A stretch of DNA of 52,500 bases from Chromera velia (GCA_018398765.1 JAHBMJ010004741.1:1-52500); one strand, 5' to 3'. Shown: positions 1 to 11,600, numbered from the stretch's first letter. The notes: a model not told the origin generated them from the sequence alone. Numbers and translations are program-made.

Positions 1-630
1 GGGGGGTCGACAAGGGATGACTTGACGGGTGTCTCCGAGACACACCAAAATGTCCGCACTGCCATCATCACTGCATTGGAAGACTGGCAGAAGCACGGAG
101 AGAGAGAGAGTGATTTTCCGAGAGGAGAAGGCTCCGGAGGTCTCTCCAGTCACTCCCTCGCACCTGGAGAAACCGCCCCTGGGCCTGCCCAGGCAGTCCT
201 GCAGCCCTCTGCCGACGCGGTGTTGTCAAAAGTTGCATTGTCAAGAAGGGGCATGGACCCCTCTCGTGTACAGAGGCAGGCAGACGCCAACGCCCTCCAG
301 AGCCCCCAATTTGAGTCGGCCACCCAGTGGACCTCCCTCCCTGCACGCCCGTACCGTTTCAAGGTCTCCAACTCAATGCCTCGTCTTCATGCAACAGGGC
401 CTCTTGAAGCCCCGCCCCCTGTGGCCAAACCGACAGCAGACGGTGCGACTGTCCCCAGTGCACGCGGGGAGTCCCGAGGGCGTTTCGGCTTCCCCCCCGA
501 GGTCCATGAGTCCACCGAAGCCATCCACCGCCTCGCACAGCCCCGAGTTCCCAGGGCAAGCAAAGGAGTTCCCCTCAGTTGGTTCCTCTCCTCCCTTCGA
601 TATGACGGAGGAGTTATGGGACGCCGGTGA
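1..630 (+). CDS. 3' terminal exon of an unrecognised protein (partial)
   Basis: The frame starting at base 1 is open from the window edge to a stop at 628-630, giving about 209 residues with no start seen, so the gene begins upstream of the window. The first 40 residues include a helical stretch (VRTAIITALEDWQKHGE). The remainder is rich in Pro, Ser, Ala and Arg and looks disordered, with no domain I recognise. The block is clearly GC-richer than the AT-rich sequence that follows at about 640, as expected at the end of a gene here. A second + frame (29-697) is also open but extends into the AT-rich sequence and has a less natural composition. The choice of frame is therefore an inference and the function is unknown. 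Confidence 0.45.
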   Translation, partial: GGSTRDDLTGVSETHQNVRTAIITALEDWQKHGERESDFPRGEGSGGLSSHSLAPGETAPGPAQAVLQPSADAVLSKVALSRRGMDPSRVQRQADANALQSPQFESATQWTSLPARPYRFKVSNSMPRLHATGPLEAPPPVAKPTADGATVPSARGESRGRFGFPPEVHESTEAIHRLAQPRVPRASKGVPLSWFLSSLRYDGGVMGRR

Positions 631-1670
631 TTCAAACCGATACTACTATAATTCATATAATTCTTACCGCATAGAAAAAAATGTCATTCCATGTTGATAA
701 TCAAACACTGTACAATACTCAAGAGCTTGCTCCATGCTAGTAAACTTACTATACTAACTACTCATAAAGATATAAAAACTGATAAAATTTAAAAGTCTGC
801 GAAAAAAAAGCCTAAAAGCTAGCCCAAAAGATATATCATATCATGATGTTAACAAAACTCTGAAAATATTGCTTAACAATTAAAATAAAAAAGCTAGCAA
901 AAAAGTTGTTACGGTTTATGCGGCAATACAGTCATATATTTCATAAGGTATGCCCATATAGCCTAACTTATAACAGTCTTTCTTTGAATTAATTATTATA
1001 TAAATTATAAAATGATGATTTAATATTCATTATACTAAAACCATTTAAAAATGATTAGTAGATCGCAGGCAAAACCTGGAACATCATATGATCATATGCT
1101 ATAATAGCAGCTCTATACTATACTATATATATGAGTAAAATTTAAACTTGTGGAGTAATATATGCGCGCATGGCATGCATTGTATAGAATAATGTGCATG
1201 GATGTATGGTGTAAGGCAGACGCCAGACAACTGGCACGCAAGTCTAGGGCTTAGGCCCCAAACACAATGTAATCCTGTAATCCCCATTTACTCATGCATA
1301 AACTTATTGAATAATTATAATATTATAGCATATAATTGAATCTTTAAGTTTGTCTTCAACATTTTTTTCTGTATCTTTTGCTTAGGAAAAGCTAGAGAAA
1401 AAGTCTAAGTCGGTAAGTTGAACTAATTTGATAAAAGCTATACGCATAGTGTATAAGATGAGAGTGATATAAACAAACGAAATCAACAAATACTTTCAGG
1501 CATATGTATATGTATGCGCAATTCAAATAACACTTCAGGCTAGACTTTAGGATGCATTGCAATTAACTTGAAGTTTTTCAGGTGCCTAGTGGAGCAGCAC
1601 CCACCGTGATGCACATTCTTTGTGAACCCACGCTTTAAACCTGCGTTGGCGCTGTCACAGTTTTACACTC
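631..1670. other. AT-rich intergenic island
   Basis: About 1 kb of strongly AT-rich sequence lies between the end of the first gene and the stop of the kinase-RBR exon at 1671. It has no open frame of note, no tRNA-like or snRNA-like element that I can see, and only short A/T runs. It resembles the other AT-rich islands in the window. Confidence 0.7.
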
Positions 1671-4649
1671 TCAGAGTTCAATACCCCCCTCCTGCAACAA
1701 CGGCTGCAAGAGTTCTGTCACTTTGTCCCGCTCTTCTGCGCTTAACCGTTGCAGCACTTCCCTCACTCTGTCTGTCTGCCGCTCCTTCTGAAACCGTTCC
1801 CAGTCCTGGAAACTCGGGGGGTACATTCCGAAACGCACATTCAGACGTGCACCCACGACTTTGGCAACTGGGCACCGAGGCACATGGCCGTGTGCATCCC
1901 TCAGACAGTCCTTCAGGCAATAGCCACAGAAGCCGCAATTGCAACTTCCACACGTCAACGCAGCACAGCCGTCGAAATCGACAAATGCCGCGCGACAACG
2001 AGGACACTTAAGGGTTAGAATGTCCTCTGTGATTTCCCTTACCTTTTTCTGCACCTCACCCTCCTCCAGCGCCTTCCGCAGTCTCTCTGTAAACTCGTCC
2101 TCCATTTCCCTCCGCACTCTCTCCTCTGAGGCCTCCACACGTGCCCCCTCCCACAGTGCGTGAGTCTCTCTGTTCAAGTGTCGGGAGAGAGCGGGGGCAC
2201 TGAAGGGCTCTGACGGGCAGCCAACATGGACGCAGGTGACTTTGCAGTCTCCTGCCTTGAACCGTGCTCTGATGTCACTGTACTCTGCATCGACACGGGC
2301 TTGTGACTCGACGTGTCCGTTCAGACAGGGGGCACACAGGAAGTGGGGGGAGGGGGCGGTGCAGGAAAGACCGCGGCTGCAGAGAACGACCTCATAACAC
2401 ACAATGCACTGTGCGGTCTGTGCAGTCTCTCGGGAGAAGAGACGGCATTCGAGCGCCTCTTCTGCCGAGGGACGGTCTGAAGGATTCTCAGACCTCATTC
2501 GGCCGACCAATTCCTGCAACGCAGCTGCCCTCTCGGGCTGCCCCTCCAACACACCCCCTCCTAGAAGCTCCTCAAGAACAACACCCGCAGCAAAAACGTC
2601 ACCTGCAGGTGTTATTCTCTCTCTCCTAATCACCTCAGGTGCCACGTATCCTACCGTTGTGTGCAAAATTGTGGTGGCAGGGAAGAGCAAAGGATTGTCG
2701 GAGGTTGAGGGATTGACGTCCTTTACACCGTCCATGTCCCCTAGCACCCCCCGACCTGCAGCAGTCAGAAAGATGTTTTTCGGTTTCACGTCACAGTGTA
2801 CCTTTCCCCGCTGGTGGAGGAAGGAGAGGGCAGACAGAAAGTCCTCTGCCAACCGCAGACTCTCCGAAGGGTCCCTCCCTCCCTCTGCCGGACGGGCGTC
2901 CATCCAGGCAGCGAGGTCGCCCCCCTGATATTTCGGCGTCTGCACAAAACCGAAAATTCCCTCCTGCCACACCGCTGTCACTTGCATAAGGTGCGGGTGC
3001 TGCAGCTCCTGCAACATCGCTGCCTGTCGATAGAAGTGCCGACTTCCCGGCCCCCCCTCAATTTCGTATCTCTTTAATACCCACTCCCTCCCCTGCATGT
3101 CGGAACAGGAACTCACTCGGGCTAACCTGCCTGGTTTGGAGATCACCGTCTCGTTGATGAAGTCGCGGCGGCAAGACCGCCCCTGCACCAGCACCCCCCT
3201 CTCTAGCATAGAGGGGGCCTCAGCACGCACGACCTCCTGCACATCCAGACGGACGAGAGGAAGGAAGGTGCCGCCTTCCCACAAGAGTTCAGGGAAGTGG
3301 AGAGAGGCAAGAGAGAGCAGACGCGCCCTTTCACGGGCAATAGAAGCCGGGAGATCTTTCCCTTTTGACTTTTCTCTCACTTGCTGTAACACCGACTCCA
3401 ACCTGCATACCTCCTCCTCCTTTTTTCTCAAGCGTGCGAGTTCTTGCTCTAGCTCGAGCTCTTTCTCTTTGTTCACTTGCTCCTCATGCTCCTCAAGCAG
3501 ACTTTTCAGAGCTGCAAGAGGGGAGGCAAGGAGCTTCTGACCACAAATATTCTCTCTCTCTCCCTCTTTCTTCCCACTTAGAGAGCACGCCTGATCGATC
3601 TGTCCCGCCTCTCTCTCTGCCCTCTCGAGGAGACTACTGAGGCTCATCACCTCACGCAAACGCCTAACGACTTCTCGACACATCCCCACAATCTCCCCCA
3701 CCACCTCCTTCCCTTTCTGTCCCGAAGAGTGCACATCTTCTAAGCGACTCATCTGATCGAGCAATTCTGCCTGTGCCCTCTCTGCCTCTTCCATTTCTGC
3801 GCAGGTCTTTGTATCAGGCAGGGATGAACTTTCGAGCACAAATTCCTTTGCGAACCTCTTTCGTGCTGCTGCTGTCTTCGCTCGGGCTTCTCTTACTGCT
3901 GCTTTCCTTCCCACCACCCATTTATCTGCTAGACTGAGGATATGCATGCACAGACGCTGATCTGACAACCGCGAAAGGGATTCAGCGCCGGATGGAGGCG
4001 GATGCTGCCGATGTTCAGGCTCAGATCCGACCCACAACTCATCGCAGGCACACTTCAGTCGCTCTGCTACTACCTCGACAGACACACAACCACCACTACC
4101 AGTCCCCCAGGCTGGATCGGCAAAATCATTCAGACCCTTCAGAGCAGACGAACCACAGAGGATTGCGTCTCTGAGAACCTCCCGAAGCTCCCCCCTCCTC
4201 TGGTCTCTCCTTGCCGTCACTTCTGATTCAAGGGGACAAGGGAACGACGCCCTTCTCGCGGTGTCAGTGCACGAGAGGTAAGAGCTGTTCTCCCTCTCCA
4301 CCCTCTCCCTCAATGAAGCCTGGAGGGCTCGAAAGGAGTCTGCTTGCGTCAGTGTTTTTTCTACTCTAGTAAGAGCCTTCTTTCCCTCATTTATCACAAA
4401 AGAGAGGGAACGGGCGGGCGCAGACTTGGCTGAGTGTGCTGACGCACAAGAGGCGGCAGCAGCCGCAGCTGCTACTGGTGCAGACGACAAGGGAGAGGCA
4501 GCGCCCCCTGAAGGTAGAGGGGCCGCAGAATTGTTTGACCTGGATATCACCCTTCCATTCCCCTTTTCCCCTGACCCGGAAATCCATTGGAGGATCCTCA
4601 CCGCCTCCCCCCACGGTTTTTCAGGCAGACCCCACAGACCGTCAGCTTG
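1671..4649 (-). CDS. Protein kinase + RBR-type zinc domain, large 3' exon (probably joined to the ankyrin exons at 4770-8058)
   Basis: One open frame of about 993 codons. Counting from 4664, residues 80-440 are mostly helical or coiled coil, and a kinase domain covers about 515-745. The kinase has the beta3 lysine in VLKRYE (about 531), a catalytic loop HCDVKPKN (HRD to HCD, Asp 625), a degenerate DFG seen as GDMDG (about 642-646) and an APE motif (675-677). A Cys/His region (753-935) follows. It starts with a RING1-like CIVC..C..H..C..C pattern. It ends with an Rcat/RING2-like CPRC...FDGCAALTC...CGYC..H..C pattern whose GC at 899-900 matches the usual place of the catalytic Cys of RBR E3 ligases. 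A role in phosphorylation-linked ubiquitination is inferred. The frame has no ATG before residue 240, although residues 1-239 look coding. An acceptor AG at 4651-4650 would join it in phase 0 to the ankyrin exon ending at 4770, which would give one protein of about 1388 residues. If separate, the start is unknown. Confidence 0.8.
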   Translation of the reverse strand, partial: QADGLWGLPEKPWGEAVRILQWISGSGEKGNGRVISRSNNSAAPLPSGGAASPLSSAPVAAAAAAASCASAHSAKSAPARSLSFVINEGKKALTRVEKTLTQADSFRALQASLRERVERENSSYLSCTDTARRASFPCPLESEVTARRDQRRGELREVLRDAILCGSSALKGLNDFADPAWGTGSGGCVSVEVVAERLKCACDELWVGSEPEHRQHPPPSGAESLSRLSDQRLCMHILSLADKWVVGRKAAVREARAKTAAARKRFAKEFVLESSSLPDTKTCAEMEEAERAQAELLDQMSRLEDVHSSGQKGKEVVGEIVGMCREVVRRLREVMSLSSLLERAEREAGQIDQACSLSGKKEGERENICGQKLLASPLAALKSLLEEHEEQVNKEKELELEQELARLRKKEEEVCRLESVLQQVREKSKGKDLPASIARERARLLSLASLHFPELLWEGGTFLPLVRLDVQEVVRAEAPSMLERGVLVQGRSCRRDFINETVISKPGRLARVSSCSDMQGREWVLKRYEIEGGPGSRHFYRQAAMLQELQHPHLMQVTAVWQEGIFGFVQTPKYQGGDLAAWMDARPAEGGRDPSESLRLAEDFLSALSFLHQRGKVHCDVKPKNIFLTAAGRGVLGDMDGVKDVNPSTSDNPLLFPATTILHTTVGYVAPEVIRRERITPAGDVFAAGVVLEELLGGGVLEGQPERAAALQELVGRMRSENPSDRPSAEEALECRLFSRETAQTAQCIVCYEVVLCSRGLSCTAPSPHFLCAPCLNGHVESQARVDAEYSDIRARFKAGDCKVTCVHVGCPSEPFSAPALSRHLNRETHALWEGARVEASEERVRREMEDEFTERLRKALEEGEVQKKVREITEDILTLKCPRCRAAFVDFDGCAALTCGSCNCGFCGYCLKDCLRDAHGHVPRCPVAKVVGARLNVRFGMYPPSFQDWERFQKERQTDRVREVLQRLSAEERDKVTELLQPLLQEGGIEL

Positions 4650-4733
4650 CTCAGTCACACACACACCCGAAGACGAGCAGGGCCCCTCGGCGGGACACGG
4701 AGGCTTGCGGATTTGAAGGATGTACGCCCGAAA

Positions 4734-7700
4734 TCATGCTGCTGCTTGAGCAGAAGACCAGTTCTTGACGAGTTCCTGGCTGGACTTGGCCAACTGAAGG
4801 TACTCAACGATTTCAGTGCGGTGTAGGAAGGAAGCAACATCGGCTGCCGACCTCCCGTCCTGCGCAGACAGACACCATAAGAAACAGATGCAGTCTCAAG
4901 CTTCTGTTGTGGTTCCTCCTCATGCTGCGACAACCTACACAAGTCTGGTATCCTTTCAAGCTCTTCACGCCATTACATGCACCGCATGGGGTTCACATCT
5001 GACCAAAAAAGAAAAGTCGGTCACCAAGTCACTGACGCACTGTGAGATACTTAAAAAAAAAGCAGTACGGAAAAAAGGATCAAGACCAAGCATGAAGGAG
5101 CCAATAGACGAACCGCCGTTAACGCCGTCGTGTCAGCTCCCGCCTCCACCAACATTTGCACTATCTCTCGACACGGCTTGTCTCGCACCACCGCAGAGTG
5201 AAGAGCCGACCACCCGTCCTGCAAAGACGCAGAGAAATGTTAGAATGCTGTCAGCGAGGTCGAAACAGCTCTGCGGAAAAGACTCAACTCGGATACCACG
5301 AGAAAGGCAGGGGCCGCAGACTTACTTTTTCAACTGCTTTTACATCCGGGTTTGCCTTCAAGAGCATTCTCAAGTTCTCCGCGTGTCCCAAAAGCGACGC
5401 TACGTCGAGGGCGGTTTGCCCTTGCTGCAAAGGCGCCCCCCCGAGAAAAAAACACAGGTGAGAGAGAACGACACGTGCCAAAATTCTACGGCAGACAGAC
5501 AAGCTGGAGCAAACTTTCGGAACTCGAGTGACACGGCAATTTTTGTTCCGTTCGGAGAAATCAAAGCCAGTACTTCCAGACAAATGGAACGACACAAAGT
5601 GATTACGTGCAGCGCTTCAGCAACCCACTTTATTCGGAGAGTTCACGTCTGCCCCCGCCTTGAGCAGCTTCTGCAGTATCGTGGGGCACGGCTTTGCCCG
5701 TCGCGCTGCCAAGTGAACTGCTGACTCACCAAACTGCAAATACTCACAGAACAGACGAACATGACAAGGAGATCTGAAAACAGTGAGATCCAAAGCAGAA
5801 AGAGCCTCGTGGATTGAGTCAATAAAGAACCGTGGCCTACTGATGCTGACTCACTTTATCGACTGCCTTCACGTCTGCACCCGCCTCCAACAGCGCCTCT
5901 ACTATGACGGGATATCCAAAACCAGACGCCTGGAGAAGGGGAGTTCTTCCTTCCTGCAGAGAAGAGAGGCCTCACGGCCGGAGGAATCACATCAAGCGCA
6001 AGCAAGCTCACAGACATACGACAAACGCCCGCCGACGGGACAAATACCTGTCCAACCTCAGACTGGTGGGTGCCACGCCGAAACTAACAGAAGGAAGAGC
6101 CATTCTTTTCCTTCATACATGCGAGACCCATTCTTTTCCTGCATACACATACATGCGAGAACTAGAACTATTCTTTTCCTTCATACATGCGAAAACCATT
6201 CTTTTCCTTCATACATGCGAGAACCATTCTTTTCCTTCATACATGCGAGAACTAGAGCTATTATTTTCCTTCATACATGCGAAAACCATTCTTTTCCTTC
6301 ATACATGCGAGAACGATTCTCTTCTTTCACACATGTGAGCATCAATGTCAACACCTCAAGAAAGGGGGAAAGACGCGCAGCCTCAAAGAAGGTCCAGTTG
6401 TGAACTAAATTAACTGACCGCGTCTGGAGCATCTACATCCGCTCCCGCCTGCACCAGCATGTTCAATATCTCAGGGCACGGCTCTTTCCGTTCAGCCGCA
6501 TGCCTCAGGGCTGAGACCCCGTCCTGCACATACGAAAGGAAGAGAGCATTTCACACAGCGAGCTCTCACATGCCCCTGGAAACCACCGGTGAGAAAAGTT
6601 GAAGACAGACAGAACCCTGTGGACATTGGAAAGTATTCCGTCACTTGCAACTGGTTTCCTGCGAACAGATTTCACAGTCATGCCAAGCTATGCGTTTGCA
6701 GTTTCTCAAAGTTTCAGTCACAAAAGCCCGCGTCCTGCCATCATCTTCCTCAACCAACGAGCATGGAAGTCGGCAGAACAATGTATGAGTACACGAAAAG
6801 AATACAACAAAAGTTTCGACACCCCTCAGCAACCAGCTAAGCAACCTTACTAACGAGAACAAAACCTTACGAAAGGGCAGACCGCTACGACCGGACGAAA
6901 AAATGAGTAAAAACTAAACCTTTCTTCGACTTGACTTTCTCTGTCATGCTGACTTACTGACTTCATAAATGACTGACTGCATCTTGTGTTTTGGCATCAG
7001 CACCCTCCTTCAGCAGTCTCTGAACGTCTCCAGGCTGTCCTCCCTTGACAGCTGACAGGAACAGGAATGACTGTGGATCAAGGTTAGTGTTTTTGGGCCT
7101 GGATGACAGAAATGCCGGTTTCTTCCTGAGCACTTCGCCTTTTTTGGGGGGCTCCTGGAGGGTCGGGTCTGGAAGAAAATAGTTTTCTTGTACCCAGAAG
7201 ATGACCGTGAAGAAATAATGGTTCGAGTTAAAGCTATTCTGGGCCTTTTGCCACCAACTCGGAAACTGGGCCCTCAGAAACTCCAGCCATCCGTCCTTCT
7301 TCTCCAATAGCCTTTTCTCTTCATCAGGGCTAAAGCAGGCACAGTTTGGACCCCTAGCAGAGGGCTGCATTCCGCTCTGTGCCTCTTTCCTCTCTCCATT
7401 TTGCCGATTGACGTTTTCTTTCTCCTCAACAGGCTCTTCCCTCCTCTGCTTCTTTGCCCCATCCTCCTGGCTTCCTCGGACGATATCTTGGTCACCCGTC
7501 TCTCTCCCCCCATCCTGCGGGACGAAATTCTCCTCCTGCAGAATCACATTTTGACAAGTTGAGAACAAAAACGCAAAAGCAAGAACAACGAACGGACTAC
7601 GTCACACAAGCGGATCGACCGGGAAACAGAAGAAATCGAAAGAAAGCTCGAGAAGTGCAAGATTGAAGGGAAGTGGAGAATAGTGGAGAGGTGTGTGGAG

Positions 7701-8058
7701 ATTTTGCACAAATGTGATCCTGAGGTAGACGGCATGAGCGAGGAGGGAAGGTCTCGCGTGGAAGGAAAGGGGGTAGCGAGGAGGCACGTGCAGTTTGGAT
7801 GGGGGAGGAAACAGAGAAGCGAGGAAATTCAGTGGATTGAGGGGAGAGAAGGCAAAGAAGAGGCATCGGAATGTTGGAGAGATAAAAGTGAGAGACCCGT
7901 AGCTCCGAGAAAACAAAACAACGAGTGAAGAGCGGCAGCAGTAAAGACGCGAGCTGGTAGATCAAAATTAAGTCACGACTGTCAGACCGAGAATCGCGCA
8001 AGAGGGGAGGGACGGAGCTGGAGGTGCTTACCGGAAGGCCGCGCTTTCTTCCAGACAT
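4734..8058 (-). CDS. Ankyrin-repeat protein, multi-exon (probable 5' part of an ankyrin-kinase-RBR gene)
   Basis: Exons in order on the minus strand are 8058-8032 (9 codons from ATG), 7535-6978 (186 codons, charged N-terminal region and first repeat), 6523-6419 (35), 5953-5855 (33), 5733-5629 (35), 5424-5326 (33), 5218-5114 (35) and 4859-4734. The last exon has 41 codons plus TGA, or only 30 codons if spliced at 4770/4769 into the kinase exon. All introns are phase 0 with AG acceptors, mostly TGCAG. Each internal exon is exactly one ankyrin repeat (for example GRTPLLQA and LLEAGADVK motifs). Donors are GTAAGC, GTCAGT twice, GTGAGT, GTGGGT, GTAAGT and GTTCGT. An in-frame TGA just upstream of 8058 supports that start. 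As a stand-alone protein it would be about 407 residues. Ankyrin repeats bind protein partners, so here they may supply substrates to the kinase/RBR part (inference). It is divergent from the ankyrin gene at 8607. Confidence 0.8.
6101..6338. repeat. Intronic minisatellite, unit about 28-33 bp
   Basis: About seven imperfect copies of a unit containing cattcttttccttcatacat followed by gcgagaac lie within the intron 5954-6418 of the ankyrin gene. Extra insertions of about 5 nt (tagaa, taga) and a cgtata-like variant occur between copies. The open frames that cross it on + are products of the repetition, not genes. Confidence 0.85.
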
Positions 8059-8606
8059 TCCGGTTCAGGAAGATGATGTCAGGCTTTTTGGATGGCACGA
8101 AAGATCCTGAAGGAGACCAGGAGATGTCAGACGCGCTTCAAAGGGCAAGCACTGAGATGTAGGCAGCAGCGTGTACAGATTTTCTGCAATGGCCCTCTGC
8201 ACTCCTCAGCACAGGTGACACCATGAGAGTGTAGAACGAAGTCGCAAGAGCCGAATGTTACTCTCGAGATGTCACTGCAGGGCGCCTGATCACAAAGACG
8301 ACCGATGGAAGTCTTAGAGCTTGCTGCGCGCAAAGATGTTGGATCTCACTCTGTTGCTGTACCTTGACAGCAGCTAGCACTTCGCTGCAAAGTCCCGATT
8401 CCAGCTTTTGCGATCTTCTGCATGGTTCTGCATGTATAGAGACTTCGAGTCAAATAGAAAGAGTCAGACAAAACTCGAGGATCGAGCCGTCTCCGCGCGT
8501 CTCCACGTGCATATATAGCTGGACGATAGCTGGACGAATCAGAGCATTCTAGCTGGACGTCTCGGTCTCAGTGACGCGGTCTCTGGACTCATCAAGACGT
8601 CTGCAT
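8059..8606. promoter_or_regulatory. Divergent intergenic/promoter region between two ankyrin genes
   Basis: A 548-bp spacer separates the ATG of the minus-strand ankyrin gene (8058) from the first candidate ATG of the plus-strand ankyrin gene (8607). A TATA-like atatatag lies at 8511-8518, about 90 nt before 8607, and 8607 is the first ATG after it on +. The octamer agctggac occurs three times, at 8517-8524, 8528-8535 and 8551-8558, and may be a regulatory element. No clear TATA element was found for the minus gene. Confidence 0.4.
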
Positions 8607-11600
8607 ATGGATTTTCATCTGTCGGATGTCATGCAGGTACACATGTATGTTTGTGTTTATTTTGGCAAAGTGCGCCTATTCATAGTCTTTTGCTTGTTTA
8701 ATCTCCCACGTCTATCGACAGGCAGTATACTCAAGTCTTTTTCTTTGTTTTTGTCCCGGTATGTTCCAGAGATCGCACATGCTGGATCCTCAGGCTGAGG
8801 TTTCACAGACCGTTCTGGGAAGTGGCGTTCTCGGCTTTCGAGCCTTCTGGAAATTGTCCTCTGTCTCTTCCGCCTTCCTGGCTCTTCGGAATGATTCGTC
8901 GTTCCTGGGCTTTGGGAGTGTCTGCAGAGGATTTGATGCAGTTACCGAAAGAGAGGAAGTGTGGAATCTGATTGATGATTGCCTCAAGCGCTCAGACAAT
9001 GCAACCTTGGCGCAGCTGTTTGCTCTGAACGGGGTAGCACTGCGCTACCCATTTCTTCTGAAACGTTTCCTAGAGAAAGAGAGGGGGTCTTCCTCTTCAC
9101 CTCCCTCTCATCCTCCCAACAATCCCCCTAATGCCCAGCATTTTGTTCGTTTTCTGACAGAGAACGCAGCAACGCCTTGCTGTGCAGATCTGTCACTTGA
9201 GGGCATGGGTAACTTGACGAAAGAACGGTTGGAAGTTTTGTTGGAGACCGGGGCGGTTGATCCCGATTCTTGGGTCTGTTCGGGTCCTCAGGGGGCGTCG
9301 GGGTGTGTGGTTCCTTCGGTTAGGCCCCTTCTGATTGCCCTCATCGATGCCCACAAGTGGGAGTGCGTTCAGCTTCTCCTGCAGTGGAAGGGGAGGGGAA
9401 AGGAAAAAGGGGTGAGGGTCGACGTGAATGAGTGGATGGCGACGGAGAAGGAGCCCCCGGGGGGGGGACAGAGCGCGCGCTTCGTCTTCCCGTATGAGTA
9501 CTCAGTCGCGGGGAGGACCCCTCTGCACGCCCTTGTCGTCGCAGCACTCGAGCAGTCGGTCGCGAGAAAGGGGGAAGGGGGGGGGGATGAAAGACCGCTC
9601 GGGGTCGGCGCTGAAGGGGGGGAAGGGGGAAGAGACGGGGGTGATGTGGAGGTTGAACTGCTCCGTTGCATTGCGCACAAAGCAAAGGAGACAGGGACTT
9701 TGCAGTGGACTGTGCGTCCGGAAGCCTGCAGTCCTCTGTTCAAAGCGTATACGGAAAGCCCCTTTGAGAGCGAGATGATGCAAGATACCGAACTGACAGC
9801 CGTTGAGTTGGCTTGTCTTGCAGGAGAGGCAGAGTTGCTCCGGGCATTGTTGCAGCTTCAGCCCGTAGTCACTGAGACGATGCCTCAGCCTCGAGACTCC
9901 CGCCTCCCCATGATTGCTCTCACAGGGGCGTGGGTGCTTCCTCACGTGTCTGACGCGCAGTGCGTCTCTGTTTTGAAGGTGCTGGCAGAAGGGGGGGCAG
10001 ACTTCAAGCGTGCGGCTTTGGGAGATGGTGGTCATTCCCCTCTGTCACTGGCGTGCTCCCTTGAGTTAGAAGAGTCTGCAGAGTTTCTCCTTTCGCAGGG
10101 AGTAGCAGTTGGGGGGGTAGAGTGGAAAGTCGGGGGGTTGACCCTCTGTAAAGTTCCACTAGTTGAGGCAGTGCTCCCTTTTATTTCTCTGCCTGTTTCT
10201 GATTATGATGAAGAGTCAGACACTACGCATCTTCAGGTTGAGCCGTCTGTCTCTCTCGCTGCACTGTTGCTCCGTAACGGGGCAGATCCAAATAAGATAG
10301 GGCTGATGGGGAAGGGGGGAGATTCGGGAAAGCAGATCTCAGCTCTTTTCCTCGCCTTAGTTGCCCTCTGCTGTCACGGACAGTCCCCAACCGTGCCCCA
10401 ACTTGAGACGGAGGGGGGTCAAATGGTCAAACTCCTCGTTGACTACGGTGCGAAGTGTGTCCCTGCCAATACGCTGCCTGATGCTTCACCGATTGCATCT
10501 GAGGTGTACCCGCTTCACGTTGCGTGCGTGGTAGGGGACCTAGAATTGTTGCGTTTGTTGTGTGAAAAAGCAGGGGCCGACCCTAATAGGGCGGGAAGGG
10601 TAGCGCAAGAAGACGAGAGGGTTGACTATCCGATATCAATGCTTATTGACAGTCCGCGCCTTGCTGCCCCGGGTTCTGTCCATTGTGCATCCATGAAGCG
10701 GCGTGACGAATTAGCCGCCAAGAGGGTGGAAATTCTTGCCGACCTCGGTGCTGACCTGAACAAAAGGAAATTGAAGGACGGTCACACACCACTCTCAAAA
10801 GCATGTAGCCTTGGGATGGTGAAAACGGTCAAGGCGCTTGTTACAAGAGGGGCTGCGTTGGGGGGGGAGGGGGGAAGGAAGAGGCTTCCTCTGATTGAGG
10901 CCGCGGTTTCAGATCATCCCCTCGTGACTGAGCGTGTGTGTCTAGATTTGCTCTCTTTCCTCTTGCAGGCCGGGGCAGACCCGAATGAAGTTGGCCTTCT
11001 TAGAAGAGAAAACCTTGCTTTCTCCCCCTCCCGCTTTAGGCGTTCTCCATGGGTCATTGAGAGGAAGGACTGTCGTGCATCTGCCCTGCAGGCACTTGCG
11101 TACACGGGGATGGGCAGAGATGAAGTCATGAGCAGAGCCAGGCTGTTGGTTGATCACGGGGCCCGCTGCCCCTCTGTCTCCTCACAGTCCCAGCAGCCTC
11201 AGTCTTCTCATCCCCAGTCTTTGCCACGCGGTTCTCGGGATCCAGGGCCGAGTGCACAAGAGGGGAAGGCGGGGGGAGGTGAGAAGGAAGAGGAAGAAGA
11301 GGAAAAGGGGCATAAGGGGGGTGCAGAAGAGGACTCAGGACCTCTTGCACCTCTCTCTCGGATCTCTCTGTTGCTCACGGCATCCAAAGACCGGGATGCC
11401 GGGCTCGTCCGAATGTTGTGTGAGAGGGGAGGGGGGGACCCAAACGACGCCTCTGGCACGTTACTGTCAGAGGACACAGATTCAGAAGTCTCGTTTGGGG
11501 CTTGTCCCCTTGCGTTGACTCTCCTGGACAGGTCTGCAGAGAAACTTGACAATGGCCGATACCGACAGTTGAAACCCTCTGAGCGGCAGTCTAGGCTCCA

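Noticed and set aside
5783..6403. Open + frame over the 28-33 bp repeats
   Set aside because: It is antisense to ankyrin exon 5855-5953 and otherwise made of the minisatellite.
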